Program-made: the position numbers and the translations under genes
The notes under the pieces: model-generated
What the model was told of the DNA's origin: nothing
Seen by the model: only the letters and a program-made list of their open reading frames with translations
The model's database searches: none
NCBI GenBank assembly: GCA_025965715.1
Contig: JAOPWJ010000229.1
Location: 1-34,650, forward strand
From: Blastococcus sp.
GTDB taxonomy: Bacteria; Actinomycetota; Actinomycetes; Mycobacteriales; Geodermatophilaceae
Length of the DNA: 34,650 bases
Direction of reading: 5' to 3'
Shown: in pieces, positions 7,875 through 15,610 of the stretch
How positions within the stretch are numbered: position 1 is the first letter of the stretch
How the letters are laid out: every line of letters begins with the position of its first letter

Positions 7875-7900
7875 CTAGCGGCCGGTTCCTAGCGGCCGGT
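7875..7900. repeat. 14-bp tandem duplication at the PH-domain gene stop
   Basis: CTAGCGGCCGGT occurs at 7875-7886 and 7889-7900 with TC after the first copy, a 14-bp period. The right copy carries the minus-strand stop codon of the PH-domain gene, the left copy lies just past it. Probably a replication-slippage product in the convergent gap behind the rhomboid gene. Confidence 0.6.
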
Positions 7901-8305
7901 CGGGTCCATCTCCCGCAGGGTCCGGGCAACCTGGTCGGGGTCGGCGCCGAGGTCGCGGCGTCCCAGCAGGACCAGCACCCCCGCGTCGTCCGGTCCCGCG
8001 GCGGTGTCCAGTTCCAGGGCGCGGCTGGTGATCCCCAACCGTCGGGTGGCACGTACCCGCACCCGCAGCAGCGGCCAGGGCAGATGGCGGCGGCTGGTCC
8101 AGGACCGCACCTGGACGCCGTCCGGCCCCGCCGACAGCCGCGGACGCACCACGACGTCACGCACGGCGGCGATGAGGACCACGACGCCCGCCGTGCCGAC
8201 CAGGAGCCGGCCCGGCGCGTCGAGGAACACGACCACGAGGACGAGCCCCAGCCCGACCAGTCCGAGGACGGCGGTCTGCATGGGGCGAGGTGACCACTGC
8301 ACCAC
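7889..8305 (-). CDS. PH-domain membrane protein (Rv0010c/CFP-6-like)
   Basis: A protein of about 138 residues with two short N-terminal membrane spans (TAVLGLVGLGLVLVVVFLDAPGRLLVGTAGVVVLIAAVRDVV) followed by a bacterial PH-type beta domain (RPRLSAGPDGVQVRSW, LPWPLLRVRVRATRRLGITSRALELD) and a C-terminal segment RRDLGADPDQVARTLREM. The layout and the DLGxDPxxV ending match my memory of the M. tuberculosis protein Rv0010c, which occupies the same place beside crgA. I chose GTG 8305 (or the adjacent GTG 8302) because the related protein begins at the equivalent of VVQWSPRP; GTG 8329 would add eight residues. The function of the family is not established. It ends 27 bases from the convergent rhomboid gene and is divergent from the thiolase gene. 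Confidence 0.82.
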   Translation of the reverse strand: MVQWSPRPMQTAVLGLVGLGLVLVVVFLDAPGRLLVGTAGVVVLIAAVRDVVVRPRLSAGPDGVQVRSWTSRRHLPWPLLRVRVRATRRLGITSRALELDTAAGPDDAGVLVLLGRRDLGADPDQVARTLREMDPTGR

Positions 8306-8394
8306 CCCAGCCTGCCAGCGACCCCGCACCTACGATCGGGGAGCGGGTCGACCCGGTGCGATCGCCCCGACCGTCGACGAGGAGGAGTGGGTCC

Positions 8395-9555
8395 ATGCGG
8401 GATGCCGTCATCTGTGGCGCCGTCCGCACGCCGGTGGGCAAGCGCGGCGGCGGATTGTCCGGGATCCATGCGGTCGACCTGTCGGCGCACGTGCTGCGGG
8501 CTCTCGCGGAGCGCACGGGCCTCGATCCGGCCGCGGTCGACGACGTCTTCTGGGGCTGCGTGAGCCAGGTGGGTGAGCAGACGTACAACATCGGCCGCAA
8601 CGCCGTCCTGGCGGCGGGCTGGCCCGAATCCGTGCCGGGCACCACGATCGACCGGCAGTGCGGATCGTCGCAGCAGGCGGTGGCCTTCGCCGCCGCCACG
8701 GTGATCAGCGGCCAGGCCGACGTCGTCATCGCCGGCGGGGTGGAGGCGATGAGCCGAGTGCCGATGGGCTCCTCCACGGGGGACGGGTCCACCGGCCGGC
8801 CGTTCAGCCCGACGTTCCTGGACCGCTACGACGGGATCGCGCCGAACCAGGGCGCCGGTGCCGAGATGATGGCTCAGCGCTGGCGGCTCTCCCGCACCCA
8901 GCTGGACGAGTATTCCCTGGCGTCCCACGAGAAGGCCGCCAAGGCCAGGGCCGACGGCGCCTTCGACGACGAGATCGCGCCGGTCACCACGCCCGAGGGC
9001 ACCGTCGTCAGCGTCGACGAGGGCATCAGGGCGGGTGGGACCCTGGAGAAGCTCGCCACGCTGAAGACCCCCTTCACGCCGGACGGCGTCATCAGCGCGG
9101 GGAACGCGAGCCAGATCTCCGACGGCTCGGCAGCACTGCTCGTCACCACCACGGAGAAGGCCCGGGAGCTGGGGCTGCGTCCGCTCGTCCGGATCCACAG
9201 CACCGTGATGGCCGGCGACGACCCGGTGATCATGCTGACCGCCCCGATCCCGGCCACCCGCAAGGTGCTCCACCGCTCCGGGCTGACGATCGACGACATC
9301 GGCGTCTACGAGGTCAACGAGGCGTTCGCCCCCGTGCCGCTCGCCTGGCTGGCCGACATCGGCGCCGACCCTGACCGGCTCAACCCCAGTGGCGGCGCCA
9401 TCGCGCTCGGCCACCCGTTGGGTGGGTCCGGTGCCCGCCTCATGAGCACGCTGATCCACCGGATGTGCGCGACGGGGACGCGGTACGGGCTGCAGACGAT
9501 GTGTGAAGGCGGTGGGATGGCCAACGCGACGGTCCTCGAGTTGCTCGACGCCTGA
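8395..9555 (+). CDS. Thiolase (acetyl-CoA C-acyltransferase)
   Basis: A 386-residue thiolase starting at ATG 8395 behind GAGGAGG. All catalytic residues are present: nucleophilic Cys89 in DRQCGSS, His340 in GHPLGGSGAR, Cys370 in CEGGGMAN, and the NEAFA motif. It catalyses either the last step of fatty-acid beta-oxidation (3-ketoacyl-CoA plus CoA to acyl-CoA and acetyl-CoA) or the reverse condensation. The 386-residue length and the segment GIAPNQGAGAEMMAQRW resemble FadA-type degradative thiolases more than biosynthetic PhaA. No partner dehydrogenase or hydratase is adjacent; an acyl-CoA dehydrogenase lies 13 kb away. It interrupts the conserved PH-domain/crgA order and is followed by a strong terminator, so it is probably a single-gene unit. 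Confidence 0.93.
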   Translation: MRDAVICGAVRTPVGKRGGGLSGIHAVDLSAHVLRALAERTGLDPAAVDDVFWGCVSQVGEQTYNIGRNAVLAAGWPESVPGTTIDRQCGSSQQAVAFAAATVISGQADVVIAGGVEAMSRVPMGSSTGDGSTGRPFSPTFLDRYDGIAPNQGAGAEMMAQRWRLSRTQLDEYSLASHEKAAKARADGAFDDEIAPVTTPEGTVVSVDEGIRAGGTLEKLATLKTPFTPDGVISAGNASQISDGSAALLVTTTEKARELGLRPLVRIHSTVMAGDDPVIMLTAPIPATRKVLHRSGLTIDDIGVYEVNEAFAPVPLAWLADIGADPDRLNPSGGAIALGHPLGGSGARLMSTLIHRMCATGTRYGLQTMCEGGGMANATVLELLDA

Positions 9556-9588
9556 TCGGTGCGGTGAGAGAAGCGCGCTGACGTCTGG

Positions 9589-9607
9589 CCCGGTTCGGCG
9601 AACCGGG
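9589..9607 (+). terminator. Terminator of the thiolase gene
   Basis: Perfect 8-bp stem CCCGGTTC (9589-9596) and GAACCGGG (9600-9607) with a three-base loop, 33 bases after the thiolase stop. No U tract, as usual in GC-rich actinobacteria. Confidence 0.6.
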
Positions 9608-9697
9608 ATGTCATCGGGCTGCGACCGAGCGGCGCAGCGTCATAGCCGGACCATTCCGTCCGCCCCGCGTACCGCAGAGTGACCGACGCGCGTGTCG

Positions 9698-9962
9698 TCG
9701 TGCACAAAGCTGGGTAGTGACCGGAGACGGTGACCGCCCGCCAGGCGCGAACATGTCGACTCGTCCACAGCCGAGTGCACAGCTGGGGACAGACTCACAC
9801 AGGTGTAGTTACGGCCGTGGGCCGTTGGTCCCATGCGTCTCACCGCGGACATCGGTGCAGGTCGGCGGGGGGCCGTCCCGTTCCGCCTCTCCACACTCGG
9901 TGGACAACCCTGGGGGCGAAGCGCCATGTCGACCTGTGGACGAAGTCGTCGGCTGTGCACAG
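9698..9962. other. Cluster of DnaA-box-like 9-mers in a non-coding convergent gap
   Basis: The 528 bases between the thiolase stop and the crgA stop hold no convincing gene. Instead, against the actinobacterial DnaA box TTGTCCACA, I see three sites with one mismatch: TCGTCCACA (9761-9769, plus), GGTGGACAA (9899-9907, minus) and TGTGGACGA (9935-9943, minus). Three looser sites are TCGTGCACA (9698-9706), GAGTGCACA (9773-9781) and TGTGCACAG (9954-9962). ATGTCGAC precedes two of the groups (9753-9760 and 9926-9933). No AT-rich unwinding region is visible. Because both flanking genes end here, promoter sites are not expected, which makes the cluster notable as a possible DnaA-binding or titration locus. 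Confidence 0.45.
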
Positions 9963-9982
9963 CGTTCTGCGACCCCATGACA

Positions 9983-10015
9983 GAGGCCCCCGCCCCCCAA
10001 GGGGACGAGGGCCTC
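9983..10015. terminator. Terminator of crgA, possibly bidirectional
   Basis: GAGGCCC (9983-9989) pairs with GGGCCTC (10009-10015), with an inner CCCC-AA-GGGG pairing around 9995-10004. It lies 68 bases past the crgA stop on the minus strand and can also form on the plus strand. Confidence 0.6.
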
Positions 10016-10083
10016 CGGTAGAACGGCCTTCCTGCAGGGGCCGCTCCGAGCGCGCGGGCGGCGGAGCGGTGGACGGTGCTCCC

Positions 10084-10356
10084 TCAGCGCCAGCGCATCG
10101 ACATGATCAGGCCGGCGACCATGGCGCCGAAGCCGATGGCGAAGTTCCAGGCCGACAGGGACACCATGAGCGGGATCTTGTCGCCCCCCACGTAATAGAC
10201 GACGATCCACAGCAGGCCGGTGACCATCAGCGTGACCATCACCGCCGCATACCAGCGGGGGCTGGGCGGAGCCACCTTCGCCTGGGCGCCCCGCGCCTGG
10301 AGCACGCCCTCCGGCGGGGTGTAGACCGACTTCTTGCGCACCTTGGACTTGGGCAC
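10084..10356 (-). CDS. crgA: Cell division protein CrgA
   Basis: A 90-residue membrane protein starting at GTG 10356 behind GGAGGGAG. The N-terminus MPKSKVRKK is the family signature. Two membrane spans follow (about 34-56, WYAAVMVTLMVTGLLWIVVYYVG, and about 65-86, ending in MSMRWR), with the conserved WNFAIGF in the second; length and ending match the M. tuberculosis protein. CrgA recruits and stabilises septal peptidoglycan enzymes at the divisome (FtsZ, FtsQ, FtsI and CwsA contacts are known in mycobacteria) and controls septation timing in Streptomyces. It is divergent from the DUF881 gene across 138 bases that must hold both promoters; I see only a weak TAGGCT -10-like element on the minus strand there. 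Confidence 0.96.
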   Translation of the reverse strand: MPKSKVRKKSVYTPPEGVLQARGAQAKVAPPSPRWYAAVMVTLMVTGLLWIVVYYVGGDKIPLMVSLSAWNFAIGFGAMVAGLIMSMRWR

Positions 10357-10494
10357 GGCACGAACTCCCTCCGGGCCGGTCCGTCGTGCCCGGCCGCAAC
10401 TGTCCCCAGCCTAAGCTGCCGGGTGGCGTCCGTGCTGCTGCCCATGCCGGTCCCTCGAGCGGCCCTGTGCCGCTGCCCCCAGGAGGTGCGCCCG

Positions 10495-11262
10495 ATGCCC
10501 GCTCCGCTGCGTGGCCGCCGGCCCCTCTCCGGTCTTCACCGGGTGTCCGCCTGGCAGGCGCTGGTACCGGTCGTGGCGCTCGCGGCCGGTCTGCTCTTCG
10601 CCACCTCCGGCCGCACCGCGCAGGGCACCGATCTGCGTGCCGGTGAGATCACCGAGCTGTCCCAGCTGATCCGGCAACGCAACGCGGCGCTGGTCGGCCA
10701 GGAGAAGCAGCTGGCCGACCTGCAGAGCCAGGTACAGCAGCTCACCGAACAGGCGGCGTCCCGCAACAGCGACGTCGCGGCCGCGCAGGCCGTGGGCAAG
10801 TCGGGGGCGGTCTCGGCGGCCCTCGTTCCGCTCACCGGGCCCGGCATGGTGATCACGCTGGACGACGCCCCGCAGCGGCCCGACGGCGCACTGCCGGTGG
10901 ACGCCCGGCCCGACGACCTGGTCATCCACCAGTCCGACGTCCAGGCGGTGGTCAACGCCGTCTGGGCCGCGGCGGCCGACGGCGTGGCCATCATGGACCA
11001 GCGGCTGATCGCGACGAGCGCGGTCCGGTGCGTCGGCAACACGCTGCTGCTGCAGGGCCGTCCCTATTCGCCGCCCTTCCTCATCGCCGCCATCGGCGAC
11101 GTCGATGCCGTCCGGGCCCAGCTCGCCGCCTCGCCGCAGGTCGCGGTGCTCCAGCAGGCGGTCGAGGACTTCGGTCTCACCTTCGAGGTACGCCCGGTGC
11201 CGCAGGTGACGCTGCCCGCCTACGATGGCCCACTCGTCCTGGAGCACGCCACCGCCGACTGA
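10495..11262 (+). CDS. DUF881 membrane-anchored protein
   Basis: A 255-residue protein starting at ATG 10495, eight bases after AGGAGG; the frame is open far upstream but that stretch has no start site with a ribosome binding site. It has a short basic cytoplasmic tail, one membrane span (about 20-38, ALVPVVALAAGLLFATSG), a coiled coil (about 47-85, ELSQLIRQRNAALVGQEKQLADLQSQVQQL) and the DUF881 domain with GPGMVITLDDA, the segment DDLVIHQSDVQAVVNAVWAAAADGVAIMDQRL and YSPPFLIAAIGD. It corresponds in position to Rv0012 next to crgA. The domain faces outward; the fold and the place beside division and wall genes suggest a structural or regulatory role in envelope growth, but no function is proven. 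Confidence 0.92.
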   Translation: MPAPLRGRRPLSGLHRVSAWQALVPVVALAAGLLFATSGRTAQGTDLRAGEITELSQLIRQRNAALVGQEKQLADLQSQVQQLTEQAASRNSDVAAAQAVGKSGAVSAALVPLTGPGMVITLDDAPQRPDGALPVDARPDDLVIHQSDVQAVVNAVWAAAADGVAIMDQRLIATSAVRCVGNTLLLQGRPYSPPFLIAAIGDVDAVRAQLAASPQVAVLQQAVEDFGLTFEVRPVPQVTLPAYDGPLVLEHATAD

Positions 11263-11325
11263 CCGGCCGGCGGTGTACACCTGGGTGTGCCCGTTCAGCC
11301 CGTCCGGCCCTGGAGGAACCCCGCG

Positions 11326-11985
11326 ATGAGCACCGCCGACCGTCCGGTCCTCGTCGTGGACAACTTCGACAGCTTCGTCTACAACCTGGTCCAGTACCTG
11401 GGGCAGCTCGGGGTGCGCTGCGTGGTGCGTCGCAACGACGCCGTACGCGTCGAGGAACTCGCCGACCTGGACGTCGCGGGCGTGCTCCTGTCACCGGGGC
11501 CCGGGACCCCGGCCGACGCCGGGGTGACGGTTCCGATGGTGCGGGGCGCGGCCGAGGGCGGCACGCCGGTGCTGGGGGTGTGCCTCGGCCACCAGGCGAT
11601 CGCAGAGGCGTTCGGGGCGAAGGTGGTCCGCGCCCCGGAGCTGCTGCACGGCAAGACCAGCGAGGTCCTGCACGAGGGCTCCGGCGTGCTCGCGGGGCTG
11701 CCCTCGCCCTTCACGGCGACCCGCTACCACTCCCTGGCCGTCGATCCCTCGACCGTTCCGGACGAGCTCGAGGTCACCGGCACGACGCCGTCGGGCATCG
11801 TGATGGCGCTGCGGCACCGTGAGTTGCCGATCGAGGGGGTGCAGTTCCACCCCGAGTCGGTGCTCACCGAGGGCGGGCACCAGCTGCTGGCCTCGTGGCT
11901 GGCAGTCTGCGGTCTGGCGCCCGATCCCGCCGTCGTCGAGTCGGCCGCGGCGGGCGTCCGGCGGCTCACTCCAGCGGCGGGCTGA
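11326..11985 (+). CDS. trpG: Glutamine amidotransferase subunit of anthranilate/aminodeoxychorismate synthase
   Basis: A 219-residue class I amidotransferase starting at ATG 11326 behind GGAGGA. It hydrolyses glutamine and channels ammonia to a chorismate-binding partner, making anthranilate (tryptophan) or 4-amino-4-deoxychorismate (folate). The triad is complete: Cys86 in GVCLGHQ, His175 and Glu177 in FHPES. The N-terminal VVDNFDSFVYNLVQYLG and the LLSPGPGTP oxyanion segment are typical of TrpG/PabA. The matching large subunit is not in the window. The orphan gene at this site in mycobacteria is called trpG (Rv0013) and may serve both pathways; PabA is an equally valid name. It ends 12 bases from the convergent pknB. 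Confidence 0.93.
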   Translation: MSTADRPVLVVDNFDSFVYNLVQYLGQLGVRCVVRRNDAVRVEELADLDVAGVLLSPGPGTPADAGVTVPMVRGAAEGGTPVLGVCLGHQAIAEAFGAKVVRAPELLHGKTSEVLHEGSGVLAGLPSPFTATRYHSLAVDPSTVPDELEVTGTTPSGIVMALRHRELPIEGVQFHPESVLTEGGHQLLASWLAVCGLAPDPAVVESAAAGVRRLTPAAG

Positions 11986-11997
11986 GCCTCTCGCGCC

Positions 11998-13761
11998 CTA
12001 GTTGGGCGGGGAGACCGTCGTCGGAGTGGCGCTGGGCGGCGCGGTCGACGTCGACGTCGGCGCCGGGGTCGTCGGGAGCGGCTCCGGAGGCACCGGGACG
12101 GCGACGAGCAGCGTGATCTCCTGGCCGGCCCCGACGGCGCTGTTGGCCCCCGGGTCGGTCTGCACGACGGTGCCCGGCGCGATGTCGTCCCGTTCGACGC
12201 TCTGGGTGACGATCTGGCTCTCGCTGAACCCGGCGTCGACCAGGATGCTGCGCGCCTCGGTCTCCGTCTTGCCCTGGACGTCGGGCAGATCCAGGGTCCC
12301 GGTGGAGATGCTGAGCACGATCGCCTGGTTGGGCGGGGCCTGCTGGCCCTGGTCGGGGGTGACCGACACGACCCGGCCCTCCTCCTGGAGGGAGCTGACC
12401 TGGCGGGTGCTGACGCTGCCGGTGAAGCCGGCGTTCTCCAGGTTGGCCTTGGCCTCGTCCTCGAGCAGGCCGACCACGTTCGGAACGGTGACGGCGTCGG
12501 GCCCCGTGCCGATCGTCAGGTTCACCGCGGTGCCCTCGTCGACCTTCACGCCGCCGGCGGGATCGGTCGCGATGACCTTGCCGACCTGGTCGGCGGCGCT
12601 CGCGGCCTGGCTCACCTGGCCGACCTTCAGGCCGGCCGCCGCCAAGGCCGATTCCGCGGTGGCCCGGTCCTGGTTGAGCAGTCCGGGTACCGCGACCTGC
12701 TGGACGGCCACCGTCGCCGGATCGCGGTTGAGCAGGACGGCGGCGGCGATGCCACCGATCAGCAGCACGGCGAGCGCCGCCACGATGGCGATGATCCGGC
12801 GCTTGCGGCGGCGGGCGTCCTCGTCGTCGTCCCAGTCGTCGTCGTAGCCGTAGCCGCCGGGGGGAGCCGTGAGGATCGTGGTCTTCTCGGCGTCGCCCAT
12901 GACCGGAGTGGCCTCGACCCGCTGCCCGGCGAGCGCCCGGAGCAGGTCGTTGCGCATCTCGGCGGCCGACTGGTACCGATTGGCCGGGTTCTTGCTCATC
13001 GCCTTGAGCACGATCGCGTCGAGCTCCGGGGGCACCCGTGGGTTGATCGAGGACGGCAGCCGCGGATCCTCGCGCACGTGCTGGTAGGCCACGGCGACGG
13101 GGGAGTCGCCGGTGAACGGGGGAGCGCCGGTGACGAGCTCGAAGAGCATGCAGCCGACGGAGTAGACATCCGAGCGCGCGTCCACGCCCTCGCCGCGGGC
13201 CTGCTCGGGGGACAGGTACTGGGCGGTGCCGATCACGGCCGCCGTCGAGGTCATCGTGGCGGCGGAGTCCGAGACGGCCCGGGCGATGCCGAAGTCCATG
13301 ACCTTGACTGCGCCCTCGGGAGTGATCATCACGTTCCCGGGCTTCACGTCACGGTGCACGATGCCGTTGCGGTGGCTGAAGTCGAGGGCCCCACACACGT
13401 CGGCGGAGAGGCTCATCGCGCGCTCGGTCGAGAGCTGACCCTCGCGGCGGATCACGTCGCGCAGGGTCTCGCCCTCGACGTACTCCATGACGATGTAGGG
13501 GGTGGCGCCGGTGGCGGTGCGGTCCTCGCCGGTGTCGTACACGGCCACGATCGCCGGGTGGTTCAGCGACGCCGAGGCCTGCGCCTCCCGCCGGAACCGC
13601 ACCTGGAAGGAGGGATCGCGGGCCAGGTCATGGCGCAGCACCTTGACCGCGACCTCACGGCCGAGGCGGAGATCGCGCCCGCGGTGGACCTCGGCCATGC
13701 CGCCACGGCCCAGCACCCCGCCGATCTCGTAGCGGTCGCCGAGTACCTGCGGCGTGGTCAT
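11998..13761 (-). CDS. pknB: Serine/threonine protein kinase PknB with PASTA domains
   Basis: A 587-residue receptor kinase starting at ATG 13761 (MTTPQVLGDRYEIGG), behind GAGAGGA. The cytoplasmic kinase domain (about 11-275) has GRGGMAEV, Lys40, the HRD motif 136-138, DFG 156-158 and activation-loop threonines at 171 and 173, the same numbering as M. tuberculosis PknB. An acidic linker (YDDDWDDDEDARRRK) leads to one membrane span (about 323-345). Outside lie three PASTA repeats (about 355-424, 425-492, 493-565), one fewer than the four I recall for mycobacteria, then a Pro/Thr/Ser-rich tail. It senses peptidoglycan fragments and phosphorylates wall-synthesis and FHA proteins. It is the last gene of the cluster, 157 bases after pknA, so it may have its own promoter. 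Confidence 0.96.
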   Translation of the reverse strand: MTTPQVLGDRYEIGGVLGRGGMAEVHRGRDLRLGREVAVKVLRHDLARDPSFQVRFRREAQASASLNHPAIVAVYDTGEDRTATGATPYIVMEYVEGETLRDVIRREGQLSTERAMSLSADVCGALDFSHRNGIVHRDVKPGNVMITPEGAVKVMDFGIARAVSDSAATMTSTAAVIGTAQYLSPEQARGEGVDARSDVYSVGCMLFELVTGAPPFTGDSPVAVAYQHVREDPRLPSSINPRVPPELDAIVLKAMSKNPANRYQSAAEMRNDLLRALAGQRVEATPVMGDAEKTTILTAPPGGYGYDDDWDDDEDARRRKRRIIAIVAALAVLLIGGIAAAVLLNRDPATVAVQQVAVPGLLNQDRATAESALAAAGLKVGQVSQAASAADQVGKVIATDPAGGVKVDEGTAVNLTIGTGPDAVTVPNVVGLLEDEAKANLENAGFTGSVSTRQVSSLQEEGRVVSVTPDQGQQAPPNQAIVLSISTGTLDLPDVQGKTETEARSILVDAGFSESQIVTQSVERDDIAPGTVVQTDPGANSAVGAGQEITLLVAVPVPPEPLPTTPAPTSTSTAPPSATPTTVSPPN

Positions 13762-13918
13762 CGGAGGTCCTCTCGGGCGGGATGGTGCTTCGTCCGGGGG
13801 CGGGCCGCGGCGAGCAGGCAGGCAGCGCGATCGTTCAGGCGGGATACAGGCATGGGGATCGGCGCGAGCGTATCCGCCGGCAGGCGCCGTTCCGGGGTGC
13901 CACGGGGATCGGGTGGGT

Positions 13919-15610
13919 TCACCCCGTAACGCCTGTCCCACCCGCGACAGGGTCGGTGCTGGACGCGGACGTCGTCGTCGTCGTGGCAGAGCTGCCGCCG
14001 GCCGTCGTCGTCGGCGGGACGGTGGTGGTCGGCGCGGCGGTGGTCGTCGTCGCCGCCGTCGTGGCCTGGGTCGTCGGTGCTGCGGTCGTGGTGGCCGGCG
14101 GCGTGGTGGTGACCTCGGACTCGGTCGTCGCGCTCGGTTGCTCCCCACCGCCGTCGTCGGCCGGCACGACATAGATCACGACCTGGGCGCCTTGAGGCAG
14201 CGGAGTGTTGGCCGGGTCGACGGCGGCCACCTCACCGACCGCCAGGTTCTGGTCGGCGTCGGCGATCTGGCTCTCGGTGGCCGGCTGCCGGGAGGCGTCC
14301 AGCCCCATGCCGTCGAGTTGCTTCTCGACCGCGGCGCCGTCCTTGCCGATGTAGGCGTCCGGATCCAGCGTGATGGCCGCCACGCCGGCGCTGGTGGTGA
14401 CCGGTGCCGTGGTGCGGCCGCTGTCGGCGGGCTCGGCGCCATTCCTGGAGAGGAGGAGCCACGCTCCCACGCCGAGCAGGAGCAGGACGACGAGGGCGAC
14501 GGCGAGCCAGAGGAGACGCTTGCGCCGGCGGTCCTGCGGCGGCGGATCGTCCGCGGCGACCCCCCAGTCGTCGTCATCGGAGGGCGCCTGCAGCGGCGGC
14601 ATGGGGCCTGCTCCGCCCGTGCGCGGACCAGCCGAACCGGCGCCGAGTGCCCCGCCGGCGGCGGCACCCACGGCCGGCGCGGCGAAGACCTGGGTGCGAC
14701 CGTCGGCGGCGCCGCCCACCACCTGGGTGGGGGTGGTGGCGGGGGCGTTCAGCGGAATGGCCGCCGCGAGGGTGCCGCCGGCGGCCACCCGCCGGATCGC
14801 CTCGGCGAAGGCGCCGCCGTCGGGGAAGCGGTCCGCCGGGTCCTTGGCCAGGGCCCGCTCGACGAGCAGGCGAACCGCCGGGGGAATCTCGGCGGGCAGC
14901 GGCGGCGGGGGCCGGTTGATGTGTGCGAGCGCGATCGCCACCTGGGAGGCGCCGTCGAACGGCCGGGCACCCGACAGGCACTCGTAGGCCACGACGCCCA
15001 GGGAGTAGACGTCGGAGGCGGCGTTGACCTCCAGACCCTGCGCCTGCTCCGGGGACAGGTACTGCGCGGTGCCGACGACCATGCCGGTCTTCGTCAGTGG
15101 CGTGGCGTCTCGGGCCTGGGCGATGCCGAAGTCGGTCAGCTTCACCACGCCGTCCGGCCGGACCATGAGGTTGCCCGGCTTGATGTCGCGGTGCACGACG
15201 CCGGCGCGGTGCGCGGCCGACAGCCCGTCGGCGGACTGGCTGAGGACGTGCAGCGTCCAGTCGACGGGCAGCCGGCCCTCGTCGTGCAGGATCGAGACCA
15301 GGGGCTGGCCCTCGACGAACTCCATGACCAGGAAGGCCAGCTGCTGGGTCCCGGTGTCGTCGACGGTCTCGCCGTAGTCGTAGACGGAGGCGATGTTGGG
15401 GTGGGTCAGGGCGGCGGTGTGCCGCGCCTCGTTGCGGAAGCGCGCCAGGAAGCTCGGGTCGCCGGTGTACTCACTGCGCAGGACCTTGGCCGCGACGACC
15501 CGGTCCAGCACCCGGTCGCGGGCCTTCCAGACCTCACCCATGCCGCCCGTGGCGATCGGGGCGGTGATCTCGTAGCGGCCGGCGAGCAGGCTTCCGGTGG
15601 ACAGCGTCAT
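13919..15610 (-). CDS. pknA: Serine/threonine protein kinase PknA
   Basis: A 563-residue membrane kinase starting at ATG 15610, overlapping the pbpA stop by one base (TGATG). The kinase domain (about 13-275) has ATGGMGEV, Lys42, HRD 140-142, DFG 160-162 and the activation segment PLTKTGMVVGTAQYLSPEQA. An Ala/Gly-rich juxtamembrane region of about 90 residues precedes one membrane span (about 375-397). Outside there is a single PASTA-like domain (ITLDPDAYIGKDGAAVEKQLDGMG ... VIYVVP) and then a Thr-rich, low-complexity tail of about 80 residues running to the end. M. tuberculosis PknA has only a short, PASTA-less outer part, as far as I recall, so this form is extended. It works with PknB on growth and division proteins. 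Confidence 0.94.
   Translation of the reverse strand: MTLSTGSLLAGRYEITAPIATGGMGEVWKARDRVLDRVVAAKVLRSEYTGDPSFLARFRNEARHTAALTHPNIASVYDYGETVDDTGTQQLAFLVMEFVEGQPLVSILHDEGRLPVDWTLHVLSQSADGLSAAHRAGVVHRDIKPGNLMVRPDGVVKLTDFGIAQARDATPLTKTGMVVGTAQYLSPEQAQGLEVNAASDVYSLGVVAYECLSGARPFDGASQVAIALAHINRPPPPLPAEIPPAVRLLVERALAKDPADRFPDGGAFAEAIRRVAAGGTLAAAIPLNAPATTPTQVVGGAADGRTQVFAAPAVGAAAGGALGAGSAGPRTGGAGPMPPLQAPSDDDDWGVAADDPPPQDRRRKRLLWLAVALVVLLLLGVGAWLLLSRNGAEPADSGRTTAPVTTSAGVAAITLDPDAYIGKDGAAVEKQLDGMGLDASRQPATESQIADADQNLAVGEVAAVDPANTPLPQGAQVVIYVVPADDGGGEQPSATTESEVTTTPPATTTAAPTTQATTAATTTTAAPTTTVPPTTTAGGSSATTTTTSASSTDPVAGGTGVTG

Noticed and set aside
9698-9962. The DnaA-box-like cluster as the chromosomal origin itself.
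   Set aside because: There is no AT-rich unwinding region, no dnaA or dnaN gene beside it, and most sites deviate from consensus; a secondary DnaA locus is the most that can be proposed.
13762-14172. N-terminal extension of pknB rich in Arg, Pro and Ser.
   Set aside because: It overlaps the pknA Thr-rich tail in another frame; the ATG at 13761 has a ribosome binding site and gives the family N-terminus.
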